From: Nitrospira sp.
GTDB taxonomy: Bacteria; Nitrospirota; Nitrospiria; Nitrospirales; Nitrospiraceae
Length of the DNA stretch: 16,079 nucleotides
NCBI GenBank assembly: GCA_015904045.1
Contig: JABMDG010000001.1
Coordinates: forward strand, 6,411 to 22,489
Reading direction: 5' to 3'
Shown one piece after another: positions 1-7,595 of the stretch; position 1 is the stretch's first letter; every line of letters begins with the position of its first letter. A program made the translations under genes and the position numbers. The notes under the pieces were generated by a model. That model had not been told where the DNA came from and did not search any database. It saw only the letters and a program-made list of their open reading frames with translations.

Positions 1-825
1 GACGCGAGAGACAACAACGGCTTCATCACGAAGTTGGATCCTAACGGAAAGATCACGAACCTCAAATTCATCCAAGGTGGTGTGGCCGACATCCTCCTGC
101 ATGCGCCCAAGGGGCTGGCGCTGGTAGGACAGATTCTCTATGTAGCGGACCTCGACCAGCTCAAAGGATTCGACAAGACCACGGGGAAGATGCTGGTCTC
201 CGTTTCGTTCCCCGCTTCCGCTTCGCAACACGTCGTCTCGTTGACCGACGTGGCGGCCGAACCGACCGGCCTTCTGTACGTCTCGGATCAAAGTGGCAAT
301 GCGATTTACAAGATCGACCCTTCCGCCAACCATCAGGTGGCCCTCCTGATTCATGACGACCGGCTCGCCGGGCCCTCCGGAATTGCGGTGCACCCCAAAA
401 CCGGCCATCTCATTGCCGTCAGTTGGGAAAAGGGGAAAATCCTCGAGGTGACGCCGGACGGTCGGCTCACGGAACTGGAGTCGAACGGATTTTTCACCGG
501 CCGTTTCCAGAACTTGAGCGGAGTGGACTTCGACCGCTGGGGGAACATGTACCTGTCGGATCTGACTAAAGGAAAGATCTGGCGGATGACCAGAGACCAT
601 CGGTTTCAAGTCATTGCCGAATACCTGCTCGCCCCCGCCGATATCGGCATTGACCGCGCGAATAATCTCATTCTTGTCCCCTATCACTATGCCCATGCAG
701 CGGAAATGAACGGACTTGAATCGCCATCCGACGGCAAAAGCAGGAACGAGAAACGGACCCTGGCGGACTACGGCTTCATCCCTCCACCACCCAAGTCCGC
801 GCCGGATGGAGCGGCAAAGAAATGA
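1..825 (+). CDS. NHL/SMP-30-type beta-propeller protein, 5' end outside the window
   Basis: The reading frame is open from base 1 (it begins DARDNNGFITK), so the gene is cut by the window edge; a TTG at 34 is not a convincing start. About 274 residues are visible. They contain repeated propeller-type units of the form 'P-x-G-(I/L)-A-V ... G-x-(L/I)-Y-V-(A/S)-D ... G-K-I-x-x-x-(T/D)', for example APKGLALVGQILYVADLD, GPSGIAVHPKTGHLIAVS, LSGVDFDRWGNMYLSDLTKG and APADIGIDRANNLILVPYH. This spacing is typical of NHL-repeat and SMP-30/gluconolactonase-like propellers. The C-terminus is a short Pro/Lys-rich tail (PPPPKSAPDGAAKK). Such proteins bind ligands or act as lactonases, or as periplasmic sensors; the missing N-terminus prevents deciding on a signal peptide or a catalytic metal site. 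The stop overlaps the ATG of the next gene, so the two are probably translationally coupled. Confidence 0.75.
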   Translation, partial: DARDNNGFITKLDPNGKITNLKFIQGGVADILLHAPKGLALVGQILYVADLDQLKGFDKTTGKMLVSVSFPASASQHVVSLTDVAAEPTGLLYVSDQSGNAIYKIDPSANHQVALLIHDDRLAGPSGIAVHPKTGHLIAVSWEKGKILEVTPDGRLTELESNGFFTGRFQNLSGVDFDRWGNMYLSDLTKGKIWRMTRDHRFQVIAEYLLAPADIGIDRANNLILVPYHYAHAAEMNGLESPSDGKSRNEKRTLADYGFIPPPPKSAPDGAAKK

Positions 826-1520
826 GTCTGTGCCTCTATTGCAAACAACGCAAAGGCAAACGCCCCTGTCCCGCATTGAGTGGATCGATTTGCAGTTCCT
901 GCTGCGGAGAGCACCGGCTCACCCGCATCAACTGCCCCGACAACTGTGTCTATCTAGACAGCGGTAGTGATTATCAGCAAAAGCGGCTGGCGGAACAATT
1001 CATGCCCACCCGGCGGGACTTCTATCGGGACTTGGGCGAACTCGGCGGAGACAAAGCCGTGGCGTTGTTCAATCTGATCGAAGTCGTCACGTTCGGCTAC
1101 TTTGCGGGGCGTCACGACGGACAAGATGCGGAAGTCGTGGCGGCCATTCAGGCGCTGCGCCGCGCGCTCAGCCCTCTCCATGTTCCTTCCGCACCCATAC
1201 CAGTGTTCGCCGAACACCTAAAAAAAGAATATGAGGCCTTCCAAAAGGAAAACCCCCAGCAGATTGCCAACGTATCGGACGCGCCCGAGGTCCTCGATCG
1301 CGCCGTGAGATTTGTCTCGGAGTTTTCAGGCAAGGATTTTCAATCGCGGCGGTTCTTAAGCGGGCTCATCGGCTACGTGAAGGCCTATCATCCGCATATC
1401 GCCGACCATCTCCGCAAGAAACGGGAACCTGGGCACATCATCCTACCGGGCCAATCCTTCATGCCCCCACCGGCTCCTGAGCCACACATCCACGGGCCCG
1501 GCTGCGAACATCATCACTAG
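822..1520 (+). CDS. Uncharacterised protein with N-terminal Cys cluster and C-terminal His tail
   Basis: This 232-residue protein starts at an ATG overlapping the upstream stop (ATGA), with GGAG ten bases ahead inside the previous gene. Residues 4-42 hold eight cysteines (C4, C7, C16, C24, C27, C28, C38, C42) and H31, in the pattern CxxC...C...CxxCC-GxH...CxxxC, which looks like a compact zinc-binding (possibly binuclear) module. Residues 50-200 are Cys-free and mostly helical in character. The tail is Pro-rich and ends with H222, H224, C228 and HHH at 230-232. No signal peptide or membrane segment is seen, so it is probably cytoplasmic. I do not recognise a named family; the front end vaguely resembles short zinc-ribbon or SEC-C-like metal modules but lacks their PCxCGSGKK core. 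A role in metal binding or nucleic-acid contact is only a guess. Coupling to the propeller gene suggests a shared function. Confidence 0.8.
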   Translation: MSLCLYCKQRKGKRPCPALSGSICSSCCGEHRLTRINCPDNCVYLDSGSDYQQKRLAEQFMPTRRDFYRDLGELGGDKAVALFNLIEVVTFGYFAGRHDGQDAEVVAAIQALRRALSPLHVPSAPIPVFAEHLKKEYEAFQKENPQQIANVSDAPEVLDRAVRFVSEFSGKDFQSRRFLSGLIGYVKAYHPHIADHLRKKREPGHIILPGQSFMPPPAPEPHIHGPGCEHHH

Positions 1521-1555
1521 CCTACCGCCCCAACAGCTCCTGCTGTCATCCACTC

Positions 1556-1590
1556 GCCCTGAGCCAGTCGCAGAGAGCTCGTCGAAGGGC
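1556..1590. repeat. REP-like palindrome between convergent genes
   Basis: The segment contains GCCCTGAGC at 1556-1564 and GCTCGTCGAAGGGC at 1577-1590. GCCCT pairs with AGGGC and GAGC with GCTC, with an unpaired GTCGA between the two right-hand arms. The wording (CCCTGAGC / GTCGAAGGG, flanked by TCG) resembles the widespread intergenic REP-type palindrome 'CGCCCTGAGCTTGTCGAAGGGC', here with an insertion in the middle. It lies between the stop of a plus-strand gene (1520) and the stop of a minus-strand gene (1631), the usual REP position, and could act as a bidirectional transcription end or mRNA stabiliser. No poly-T tract follows. Only one copy is present in this window. Confidence 0.5.
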
Positions 1591-1630
1591 TCGCCACGAA
1601 TGTCACCACTGTAAATGTATGGCTAGGGCA

Positions 1631-2029
1631 CTAGACGGCTGAGGGATGCACAATCCCACCGGCTCCGACATGTTCATGTGCATGCACCGGAAGATTATGT
1701 GCCATCGTGTGTTGCAGCTGATGCTCAACATGGCGCGCAAGACGTAGGTCCGATTCGTTCGAGAGCGCGATGATCTGGACGCCGAATTCATGCTCCGTCT
1801 TCCACCGCACTACCGCCTTATCGATCTCGATGCTGCCCCCTCCATTCGGAAGCTGGACCCGAAGACTGACGATCAGGTCGCTCAGAAGATCGGCCTGTCC
1901 TTCGACTCTAAACCCGTTTAGCGAAAGATCCCTCATGATCACCGGCCGAATCGTATGATGCGATCCATACCAACCGAGATAATTCGTTGTGATTCTTCGA
2001 TACATACGCCGCGTGGAAGACAGACTCAC
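1631..2029 (-). CDS. PilZ-domain protein with His-rich C-terminal tail
   Basis: A 132-residue protein starts at GTG, supported by AAGGAG seven bases upstream (2037-2042). Residues 7-12 are RRMYRR, matching the RxxxR arm of the c-di-GMP binding loop, and residues 34-39 are DLSLNG, matching the (D/N)xSxxG motif. They are followed by beta-strand-rich sequence (GFRVEG, VSLRVQLPNGG, IEIDKAVVRWK, EFGVQII) typical of a single PilZ barrel. It probably binds cyclic di-GMP as a stand-alone receptor. The last ~33 residues are unusual, with eight histidines (100, 103, 107, 111, 116, 118, 120, 128). Type IV pilus genes occur elsewhere in the window, which fits a motility or attachment role, but no direct link is visible. 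It follows a likely terminator of the upstream cluster, so it is probably expressed separately. Confidence 0.85.
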   Translation of the reverse strand: MSLSSTRRMYRRITTNYLGWYGSHHTIRPVIMRDLSLNGFRVEGQADLLSDLIVSLRVQLPNGGGSIEIDKAVVRWKTEHEFGVQIIALSNESDLRLARHVEHQLQHTMAHNLPVHAHEHVGAGGIVHPSAV

Positions 2030-2037
2030 TGGACTGC

Positions 2038-2066
2038 TCCTTGGCCGAGAGGTGATGCGCCAAGGA
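2038..2066 (-). promoter_or_regulatory. Perfect 8-bp stem that sequesters the PilZ-gene ribosome binding site
   Basis: In the transcript, the arms UCCUUGGC (2066-2059) and GCCAAGGA (2045-2038) are perfectly complementary and are separated by 13 nt. The 3' arm contains AAGGA, five of the six bases of the Shine-Dalgarno sequence that serves the GTG at 2029. When folded, the hairpin should hide the ribosome binding site, suggesting a translational switch or RNA thermometer. The arms and the overlap are read directly; the regulatory role is inference. No U-run follows, so a terminator is less likely. Confidence 0.5.
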
Positions 2067-2098
2067 TAGCCGCCAAAGGGGTAGAAGAAAAATCCTAC

Positions 2099-2125
2099 AA
2101 AAGACGCCCCTCGAAAGGTGGGGTC
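2099..2125 (-). terminator. Likely intrinsic terminator after the cyclophilin genes
   Basis: Read on the minus strand, GACCCC (2125-2120) is followed by a ~10-nt loop, then GGGG, a bulged C and GUC (2110-2103), and then UUUU (2102-2099). A GC-rich stem followed directly by a U-run, 40 nt after the stop at 2165, fits a rho-independent terminator for the long fab/ribosomal cluster. The stem is imperfect and the U-run short, so efficiency is uncertain. Confidence 0.4.
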
Positions 2126-2164
2126 AACAAGAACGTGAGCAATTTCGATGGGATGGCAGCAAGC

Positions 2165-2806
2165 CTACTCTACAATCGTGATCGTGACCTCAACACGATC
2201 GATCGGATTATCACAGGGCCCTTTGTCTGCGGGTGTCGCAACAATTTCTCCCTTGGCCCCAGTGATACACTGCACCCTAGGTTGATTGACGATCTTATCA
2301 GCCACCCCGATTCCCTTCGTCACTTCACCGAACGCCGTGTATTTGGAGTCGAGGAACTGCGAATGTTCCACCACAATAAAAAACTGTGAGCCAGCCGAAT
2401 CAGGGTCCTGCGCCCGCGCCATCGAAAGAATCCCACGTTTATGCGGGGTGTCGTTGAATTCCGCCTTGATCGTGTACCCCGGCCCACCTTGCCCATACGT
2501 CTCTTTTTTGAGCGGGGTTTTCGTGTTGGGATCGCCCCCCTGGATCATGAACCCTGGAATCACACGGTGAAAAATTGTGCCGTTGTAGAACCCGGACTTG
2601 GCCAATTTGACAAAGTTCTCGACATGCGTTGGCGCAAGATCCGGGTAGAATTTGACATGGATATCGCCAAACTTGGTTTTGATGATCGCCCTGGGTCCGG
2701 ACTCAGGCGGAAGATCAGTCACCGGTTGGATTTCCTTCCCGCCGCAGGCAACCAGTAGCAACAGCGTGCTCGCCGTGATTGCCCCAATGCATCGACTCTT
2801 GATCAT
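2165..2806 (-). CDS. Lipoprotein cyclophilin-type peptidyl-prolyl cis-trans isomerase
   Basis: This 213-residue protein catalyses proline cis-trans isomerisation during protein folding. Residues 1-21 form a lipoprotein signal (Lys/Arg start, Leu-rich core, lipobox LVAC with C21 followed by GG), so it is probably anchored in the outer or inner membrane facing the periplasm. The cyclophilin domain spans ~40-212, with FHRVIPGFMIQGGD at 79-92 (catalytic Arg R81, Gln Q89), AGSQFFI at 138-144 and FGEV at 159-162. Compared with its neighbour, it has an extra stretch at ~176-202 with two cysteines (C180, C198) that could form a disulfide in the periplasm. The ATG has GGGG eight bases upstream. It lies 26 bp after the other cyclophilin gene and looks like a tandem duplicate. 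A ppiA or ppiB symbol is not assignable with confidence. Confidence 0.93.
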   Translation of the reverse strand: MIKSRCIGAITASTLLLLVACGGKEIQPVTDLPPESGPRAIIKTKFGDIHVKFYPDLAPTHVENFVKLAKSGFYNGTIFHRVIPGFMIQGGDPNTKTPLKKETYGQGGPGYTIKAEFNDTPHKRGILSMARAQDPDSAGSQFFIVVEHSQFLDSKYTAFGEVTKGIGVADKIVNQPRVQCITGAKGEIVATPADKGPCDNPIDRVEVTITIVE

Positions 2807-2832
2807 CTGTCTTACCCCTGACGTGTACTCGT

Positions 2833-3405
2833 CTACTCAACCACCACGGTCATCTCGACCCGCTCGCGAGGAAGGTCGCGCTCATTTCTCGGCAGACTGA
2901 CAATCTTGTCCGCGACTTCAATCCCCTTCACCACTTCGCCAAATACGGTGTATTGGCCGTCCAGAAAATTGGAATCTTTCACGACAATGAAGAATTGTGA
3001 TCCGGCGCTGTTCGGGTCGTTCGTTCGTGCCATTGAAAGGATCCCCCGCCGGTGAGGAACGTCGTTGAATTCCGCCTTCAGGCGCTCAGCCGGTCCGCCC
3101 ATGCCGTACGTTTCCGGCTTGTTCGGATCTTTCGTGTTCGGATCGCCGCCCTGGATCATGAACCCGGGAATCACGCGATGGAAAATTGTCTTGTCATAAA
3201 AACCTGACTTGGCCAACTTCATAAAGTTCTGCACATGGTTTGGCGCCTTGTCGGGGAACAACTTGACTTCGATGTCACCGAATTTGGTCTTAATCACAAC
3301 TTTCGTGTGTTCCGCTTTCGCTGACACCTTGTCCGCGGCCTCAACAAGCCCCGCACTCACAATCAGACCTATCCCGGCAACTAACCCTATCATCCCTCCC
3401 AACAT
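2833..3405 (-). CDS. Exported cyclophilin-type peptidyl-prolyl cis-trans isomerase
   Basis: This is a folding catalyst of the cyclophilin family, 190 residues from the preferred start. The frame is open to an ATG at 3456, but the sequence AAGGAGG (3418-3412) lies six bases before the ATG at 3405, so I place the start there. The N-terminus is a hydrophobic signal peptide (MLGGMIGLVAGIGLIVSAGLVEA), with likely cleavage near residue 23-24 and no lipobox cysteine, so it is probably a soluble periplasmic protein. The cyclophilin core runs from ~34 to 190, with FHRVIPGFMIQGGD (R77), AGSQFFI and VFGEV. It is very similar to the downstream lipoprotein copy across the core, which suggests duplication. 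It follows rnc by 63 bp on the same strand. Confidence 0.92.
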   Translation of the reverse strand: MLGGMIGLVAGIGLIVSAGLVEAADKVSAKAEHTKVVIKTKFGDIEVKLFPDKAPNHVQNFMKLAKSGFYDKTIFHRVIPGFMIQGGDPNTKDPNKPETYGMGGPAERLKAEFNDVPHRRGILSMARTNDPNSAGSQFFIVVKDSNFLDGQYTVFGEVVKGIEVADKIVSLPRNERDLPRERVEMTVVVE

Positions 3406-3468
3406 TGTCATCCTCCTTACTCGATCGGCCCACTCATCTTTGGTGCATCTTACCATGATCGGTTGTGG

Positions 3469-4176
3469 TCACCGTGCCTTTCGGTTCAGTGCCTCTTTGG
3501 CTGCAGCTTGCTCCGCTTCTTTTTTTGTCTTGCCGGACCCACGTCCCGCCAGCGTGCGATTCATCGTTACCTCAACCTCGAATTGTTTGTCATGATCGGG
3601 GCCCGACTCCTTGACCACGGCATACTCTGGCAACACGTCATAGCACTTCTGGCACCATTCCTGGAATTGCGTCTTGTAGTCATCTCCGCCAGGAATATGC
3701 TGCCGAGTCAGCACGTATGTGAATTCTTGCTCACACAGCTTGGCCACCCCCGCCCGGCCCGCATCAAGCCCTCCATCGAGATAGACCGCAGCAATCACTG
3801 CCTCGAGCGTATCAGCCAACAGGGAGTCTTTCTCTCGTCCTTTTGATCGCTCCTCTCCGCGCCCCAATCGCAACCACTGCCCAAGTTGTAAGCGCTTGGC
3901 GACCGCGCAGAGCACCGGTTCGCTGACCAACCGGGCTTTGAGTTTGGACAGGGCCCCTTCTGATGCACCCGGCAGTGAGTGGGACAGTTGCTCGCTGACC
4001 AGCAACGACAGCACCGCGTCGCCGAGAAACTCCAACCGTTCATTGTGGACGGCAGAACCTTTCCGCTGCTCGTTCACATAGGACTTGTGCGTGAGCGCTT
4101 CGTCGAGGAGCGCGGGGCGTTTAAAATGGTAGCCGAGTGCGGGTTGAAGTGAATCGGCTGGTCCGGCCGACGTCAT
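3469..4176 (-). CDS. rnc: Ribonuclease III
   Basis: This 235-residue, double-strand-specific endoribonuclease processes rRNA precursors and structured mRNAs. The catalytic domain carries the RNase III signature NERLEFLGDAV at 45-55 (E49, D53) and the second metal-binding pair in ADTLEAVIAAVYLDGG (D122, E125). A C-terminal double-stranded RNA-binding domain spans ~165-233 (DYKTQFQEW at its start, GSGKTKKEAEQAAAKEAL in the last helix). Length and domain order are normal for the family. The ATG has no strong Shine-Dalgarno sequence. It lies 29 bp behind fabF; the acpP-fabF-rnc order is common in several bacterial phyla and suggests co-transcription. Confidence 0.97.
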   Translation of the reverse strand: MTSAGPADSLQPALGYHFKRPALLDEALTHKSYVNEQRKGSAVHNERLEFLGDAVLSLLVSEQLSHSLPGASEGALSKLKARLVSEPVLCAVAKRLQLGQWLRLGRGEERSKGREKDSLLADTLEAVIAAVYLDGGLDAGRAGVAKLCEQEFTYVLTRQHIPGGDDYKTQFQEWCQKCYDVLPEYAVVKESGPDHDKQFEVEVTMNRTLAGRGSGKTKKEAEQAAAKEALNRKAR

Positions 4177-4205
4177 AGGGTTCAGGTCGATCGTTGAAAT
4201 CGTGA

Positions 4206-5456
4206 TCAGAACTGCGGTTTCTTGAAGAGAAGACAGGCATTGACCCCGCCGAACCCAAACGAGTTCGATAGTGCCACCGTGAGCGTCACGGGCCTTGCCT
4301 TGTGCGGCACATAGTCCAAATCACAGGCCGGGTCCGGATTGTCCAGATTAATGGTAGGCGGCAGCATACCGTAATGAATGGCCAAGATGCTGAACACCGC
4401 TTCGATCCCTCCGGCGGCGCCGAGTAAGTGGCCTGTCATCGACTTCGTGGAACTGACTGGAATCTTGTAGGCCTGCTCGCCAAATACGGTCTTGATAGCC
4501 TTGGTTTCAATCGCGTCCGCCATCGTCGAGGTGCCGTGGGCGTTGATATACCCAACCTGGTCTTTACCAATCCCAGCATCCTTCAGAGCCAGTTCCATGC
4601 AACGAACGGCACCTTCGCCCTCTTCTGGCGGAGCCGTAATGTGGTACGCGTCGCTGTTCATCCCATAGCCGATCACTTCGGCATAAATCCTGGCACCGCG
4701 GCGGCGGGCATGTTCCAATTCTTCGATCACGACCACCCCAGCCCCTTCGCCAAGCACGAATCCGTCCCGGTCTTTATCGAACGGGCGGCTCGCCTTCGTC
4801 GGCTCATCGTTCCGGAACGACAGGGCCTTGGCCGCCGCGAATCCGGCAACGCCCAACGGTGTGATCGCGGCTTCCGCGCCGCCCGCCACCATCACATCCG
4901 CGTCGCCACGCTGAATCAGACGGTAGGCATCCCCGATACAATGATTGCCGGTAGCGCAGGCCGTCACGGCACAAGAGTTTGGCCCCTTGGCTCCGATCCG
5001 GATCGCGACCTGGCCGGAAGCCAGGTTGATGATCGTCATCGGAATGAAGAACGGGGATACGCGTCCCGGCCCCTTCTCCTTGATCACATCATGATAGTGC
5101 TCGATCGACCCGAGTCCCCCGATCCCGGATCCGATGTAGACTCCGACCTTGGTCGCTTCTTCCGGAGCGACTTTCAGCCCTGCGTCATCCACCGCCAGTT
5201 GGGCAGCGCCCACGGCGTAATGGATGAACGTATCCATCTTCTTGATTTCTTTTTTTTCAATGAAGCGGGCAGGATCGAAGTCTTTAACTTCGCCGGCGAT
5301 CTGCGCGTCGTATCCGGCTGGGTCGAACTTCGTGATCCGGCCGATACCGGATTCGCCGGCACACAGAGCCTTCCACGTCTTCTCGACTCCAGTGCCGAGC
5401 GGGGTGACCAGCCCTAGGCCGGTCACAACGATGCGTCGTGTAGTCCGATCACCCAT
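4206..5456 (-). CDS. fabF: Beta-ketoacyl-ACP synthase II
   Basis: This 416-residue enzyme condenses malonyl-ACP with acyl-ACP in the elongation cycle of type II fatty acid synthesis. The Cys-His-His catalytic set is present: C167 in VTACATG, H307 in NAHGTST and H343 in [10 protein letters not shown]. The C-terminal glycine loop [11 protein letters not shown] is also intact, and the length is standard for KAS II. The protein starts at ATG ([15 protein letters not shown]) 15 bp after the acpP stop, with only a weak Shine-Dalgarno sequence, which fits translation coupled to acpP. The 329-residue open frame on the opposite strand here is a shadow. KAS I (fabB) is excluded by length and by the acpP-fabF context rather than by any single residue. 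Confidence 0.97.
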   Translation of the reverse strand: MGDRTTRRIVVTGLGLVTPLGTGVEKTWKALCAGESGIGRITKFDPAGYDAQIAGEVKDFDPARFIEKKEIKKMDTFIHYAVGAAQLAVDDAGLKVAPEEATKVGVYIGSGIGGLGSIEHYHDVIKEKGPGRVSPFFIPMTIINLASGQVAIRIGAKGPNSCAVTACATGNHCIGDAYRLIQRGDADVMVAGGAEAAITPLGVAGFAAAKALSFRNDEPTKASRPFDKDRDGFVLGEGAGVVVIEELEHARRRGARIYAEVIGYGMNSDAYHITAPPEEGEGAVRCMELALKDAGIGKDQVGYINAHGTSTMADAIETKAIKTVFGEQAYKIPVSSTKSMTGHLLGAAGGIEAVFSILAIHYGMLPPTINLDNPDPACDLDYVPHKARPVTLTVALSNSFGFGGVNACLLFKKPQF

Positions 5457-5471
5457 GACAGTCGGTGCAAC

Positions 5472-5705
5472 TTACGATTTTTCCTTGATATACTCCAGGG
5501 CCTTCCCGACCGTGAGAATTTTTTCGGCATCCTCGTCCGGAATTTCGATCGAGAACTCCTCTTCAAGCGCCATCACTAACTCGACGGTATCGAGCGAATC
5601 GGCGCCCAGATCTTCAACGAAGGACGCCTCCGGCGTAACCTCATCCTCTTCCACGCCAAGCTGTTCGGCGATAATCTTCTTTACGCGCTCCTCAACAGTT
5701 GCCAT
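5472..5705 (-). CDS. acpP: Acyl carrier protein
   Basis: This 77-residue acidic protein carries growing acyl chains on a 4'-phosphopantetheine arm. The attachment serine is S37 in [11 protein letters not shown], the family signature. The sequence ([17 protein letters not shown] at the start, [13 protein letters not shown] near residue 55) and length match bacterial AcpP. A longer frame opens at 5738, but the ATG at 5705 gives the family N-terminus and lies behind GGAAGGAGG (5725-5717), so the earlier start is rejected. It sits between fabG and fabF. A GC-rich hairpin lies in the fabG-acpP gap, which may help the high expression that ACP usually needs. Confidence 0.97.
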   Translation of the reverse strand: MATVEERVKKIIAEQLGVEEDEVTPEASFVEDLGADSLDTVELVMALEEEFSIEIPDEDAEKILTVGKALEYIKEKS

Positions 5706-5742
5706 TGCTCTCCATGCCTCCTTCCCCGATAAACACACGCTG

Positions 5743-5767
5743 CACCGCCGCAGGGGGATGTGCGGTG
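5743..5767 (-). other. GC-rich hairpin in the fabG-acpP gap
   Basis: CACCGC at 5743-5748 and GCGGTG at 5762-5767 form a perfect 6-bp stem with a 13-nt loop in the 89-bp gap between the fabG stop and the acpP start. No U-run follows on the minus strand, so it is not an obvious terminator. It could be an mRNA processing or stability element that lets acpP be expressed more strongly than fabG. RNase III is encoded in the same cluster, but any link is speculative. Confidence 0.35.
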
Positions 5768-5794
5768 GCCGTAGACCGCGCCAATTCCGAGGTT

Positions 5795-6538
5795 TTACGC
5801 CATCAGCATGCCGCCGTTCACATGCAACACATGGCCGGTGATATACGCCGCCTCGTCCGACACCAGAAACCGCACTGCCGCCGCAATATCCGCAGGCGTG
5901 CCCAACCGGCCTAACGGAATTTGTTTTTGCAGCGTTTCTTTCACATCAGGCGGCAACCCATGCGTCATCGCCGTGTCGATAAAACCCGGCGCCACCGCAT
6001 TGACCGTGATATTGCGGCTCGCATATTCCCGCCCGACCGTCTTGGTGAATCCGATCACCGCCGCTTTCGACGCCGCGTAATTTGCCTGCCCCGCGTTGCC
6101 CATCACCCCGACGATCGACGCAATGTTGACAATGCGACCATACCGCTGCTTGGTCATTGCCTGCAAGACCGCCTTGGTGCAGTTGAACGTGCCATTGAGA
6201 TTGACCTGGAGCACCAGATTCCAATCCTCTTCCCTCATACGCAGCAGCAATCCGTCTCGAGTAATGCCGGCGTTGTTGACGAGAATGTCGATTTTCCCCC
6301 AGGCTGTGAGCACCTGGTCGGCCATGGCTTTGGTATCGCCGGCCTCCGCGACGTTCACCTTGACATTCAGCGCCTTCCGCCCCAATTTCTCCACGGCGGA
6401 AACGGTCTCACGGGAACGGCTCGGATCAAGATCCGCGACAGCGACATCGGCTCCCGCCTCGGCCAAACTTTCGGCGATAGCACGACCGATCCCTTGTGCC
6501 GCACCGGTCACGATCGCAACCTTCCCTTCCAACGACAT
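5795..6538 (-). CDS. fabG: 3-oxoacyl-ACP reductase
   Basis: This 247-residue NADPH-dependent short-chain dehydrogenase reduces beta-ketoacyl-ACP in fatty acid elongation. The cofactor loop TGAAQGIG (11-18), LVNNAG (86-91) and the catalytic tetrad N113, S141, Y154 and K158 (YAASK) are all present. The C-terminus ([15 protein letters not shown]) is characteristic of FabG. The frame begins at 6559, but the ATG at 6538 ([12 protein letters not shown]) has GGGAGG five to ten bases upstream and gives the normal length, so I use it. It sits 31 bp after fabD and before acpP, the canonical fabD-fabG-acpP order. Confidence 0.96.
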   Translation of the reverse strand: MSLEGKVAIVTGAAQGIGRAIAESLAEAGADVAVADLDPSRSRETVSAVEKLGRKALNVKVNVAEAGDTKAMADQVLTAWGKIDILVNNAGITRDGLLLRMREEDWNLVLQVNLNGTFNCTKAVLQAMTKQRYGRIVNIASIVGVMGNAGQANYAASKAAVIGFTKTVGREYASRNITVNAVAPGFIDTAMTHGLPPDVKETLQKQIPLGRLGTPADIAAAVRFLVSDEAAYITGHVLHVNGGMLMA

Positions 6539-6569
6539 CGCCCCTCCCTTAATCGTCATCCGTCAATCG

Positions 6570-7514
6570 TCACTGATTCACCGTTAACGCCGTTAACGTC
6601 AACTCCAGCGACTTCGGGTCGTTCACATTCAGCAATTTCGCATCGGGCAGAATCCGTTTGATCAAACCGGTCAACACGGTCCCCGGCCCCACTTCCACGA
6701 ATGTCGTCACTCCCATCTTGCCCATCGCCGTGATCGAGTCTTCCCACAACACGGAAGACGGCAGTTGCCGGACCAGCGACGCCTGAATCTCACCAGCATG
6801 CCTGATCGCCCGTGCTTCCGCATTGTTGATCAAAGGCGCAGACAGGTCAGACCACTTAACGGCCGCCAGGTCCTTGGCCAATCGGTCAGCCGCTCGCTGC
6901 ATCAACGGCGTGTGTACCGGCACACTCACCGGCAAGGGGATCGCCTTTTTGCATCCCTTTTCTTTGGCCAGCGCGATGGCCCGCTCCACCGCCGCTTTTT
7001 CCCCGGCAATCACCACCTGGCCCGGCGAATTGAAATTGGCCGCGGCCACGACGCCGGCTGCCGATGCTGCCCGACAGACGTCCCTCACGATATCCGGCGC
7101 AAGACCCAACAAGGCCGCCACGAGTCCTGTCCCAGGACGCACGGCGTCCGCCATGTAGCGGCCGCGTTTTTGAACCAACCCGACCGCATCTCGAAACGAG
7201 AGGCCGCCCGCGGCCACCAATGCGGAATACTCCCCCAAACTATGTCCCGCCACCGCGATTGGGTTGATCCCAGCCGGCTGCAAGGTCTTTAACGCGGCGA
7301 TACTGCTGACCAAGAGCGCTGGCTGCGTGTACTCCGTCAGGTTGAGCCGTTCCGCCGGCCCCTCGAAACACAGCGTCGCGCTGTCGTAGCCCAACACCGC
7401 TGACGCTTCTTCGTAGACCTGTTTCAGTACCGGATGAGCGTCGCACAGCGCCTTGCCCATCCCGACAGACTGCGAACCCTGGCCTGGAAAAACCAGACCG
7501 ATTCCGGACGTCAT
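6570..7514 (-). CDS. fabD: Malonyl-CoA:ACP transacylase
   Basis: This 314-residue enzyme moves malonyl groups from CoA to acyl carrier protein. The nucleophile is S92 in GHSLGEYSA, with R117 in QKRGRYM and H201 in SVPVHTPLM as the other catalytic or substrate-binding residues. The N-terminal FPGQGSQ (9-15) is the family signature, and length is normal. An in-frame TAA nine bases upstream of the ATG limits the 5' end; no clear Shine-Dalgarno sequence precedes it. An 81-bp gap without obvious structure separates it from fabH. Confidence 0.96.
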   Translation of the reverse strand: MTSGIGLVFPGQGSQSVGMGKALCDAHPVLKQVYEEASAVLGYDSATLCFEGPAERLNLTEYTQPALLVSSIAALKTLQPAGINPIAVAGHSLGEYSALVAAGGLSFRDAVGLVQKRGRYMADAVRPGTGLVAALLGLAPDIVRDVCRAASAAGVVAAANFNSPGQVVIAGEKAAVERAIALAKEKGCKKAIPLPVSVPVHTPLMQRAADRLAKDLAAVKWSDLSAPLINNAEARAIRHAGEIQASLVRQLPSSVLWEDSITAMGKMGVTTFVEVGPGTVLTGLIKRILPDAKLLNVNDPKSLELTLTALTVNQ

Positions 7515-7595
7515 AGGCTGTTAGATATCGTAGAAATACCTTGGAATGTCAACGGGAAAAAGTTTTACCCGAGCTTCCATCGAACGTCTCGCCTG

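Noticed and set aside
3406..3456. Longer start for the exported cyclophilin
   Set aside because: It would place a charged 17-residue stretch before the signal peptide and has no ribosome binding site, whereas AAGGAGG serves the ATG at 3405.
4428..5417. 329-residue open frame on the plus strand
   Set aside because: Lies wholly antisense to fabF, which has all catalytic motifs; composition is typical of a GC-rich shadow frame.
5706..5738. Earlier start for acpP
   Set aside because: It adds residues foreign to ACP and overruns the strong ribosome binding site used by the ATG at 5705.
5921..6661. 246-residue plus-strand frame
   Set aside because: Antisense to fabG and the end of fabD; no family features.
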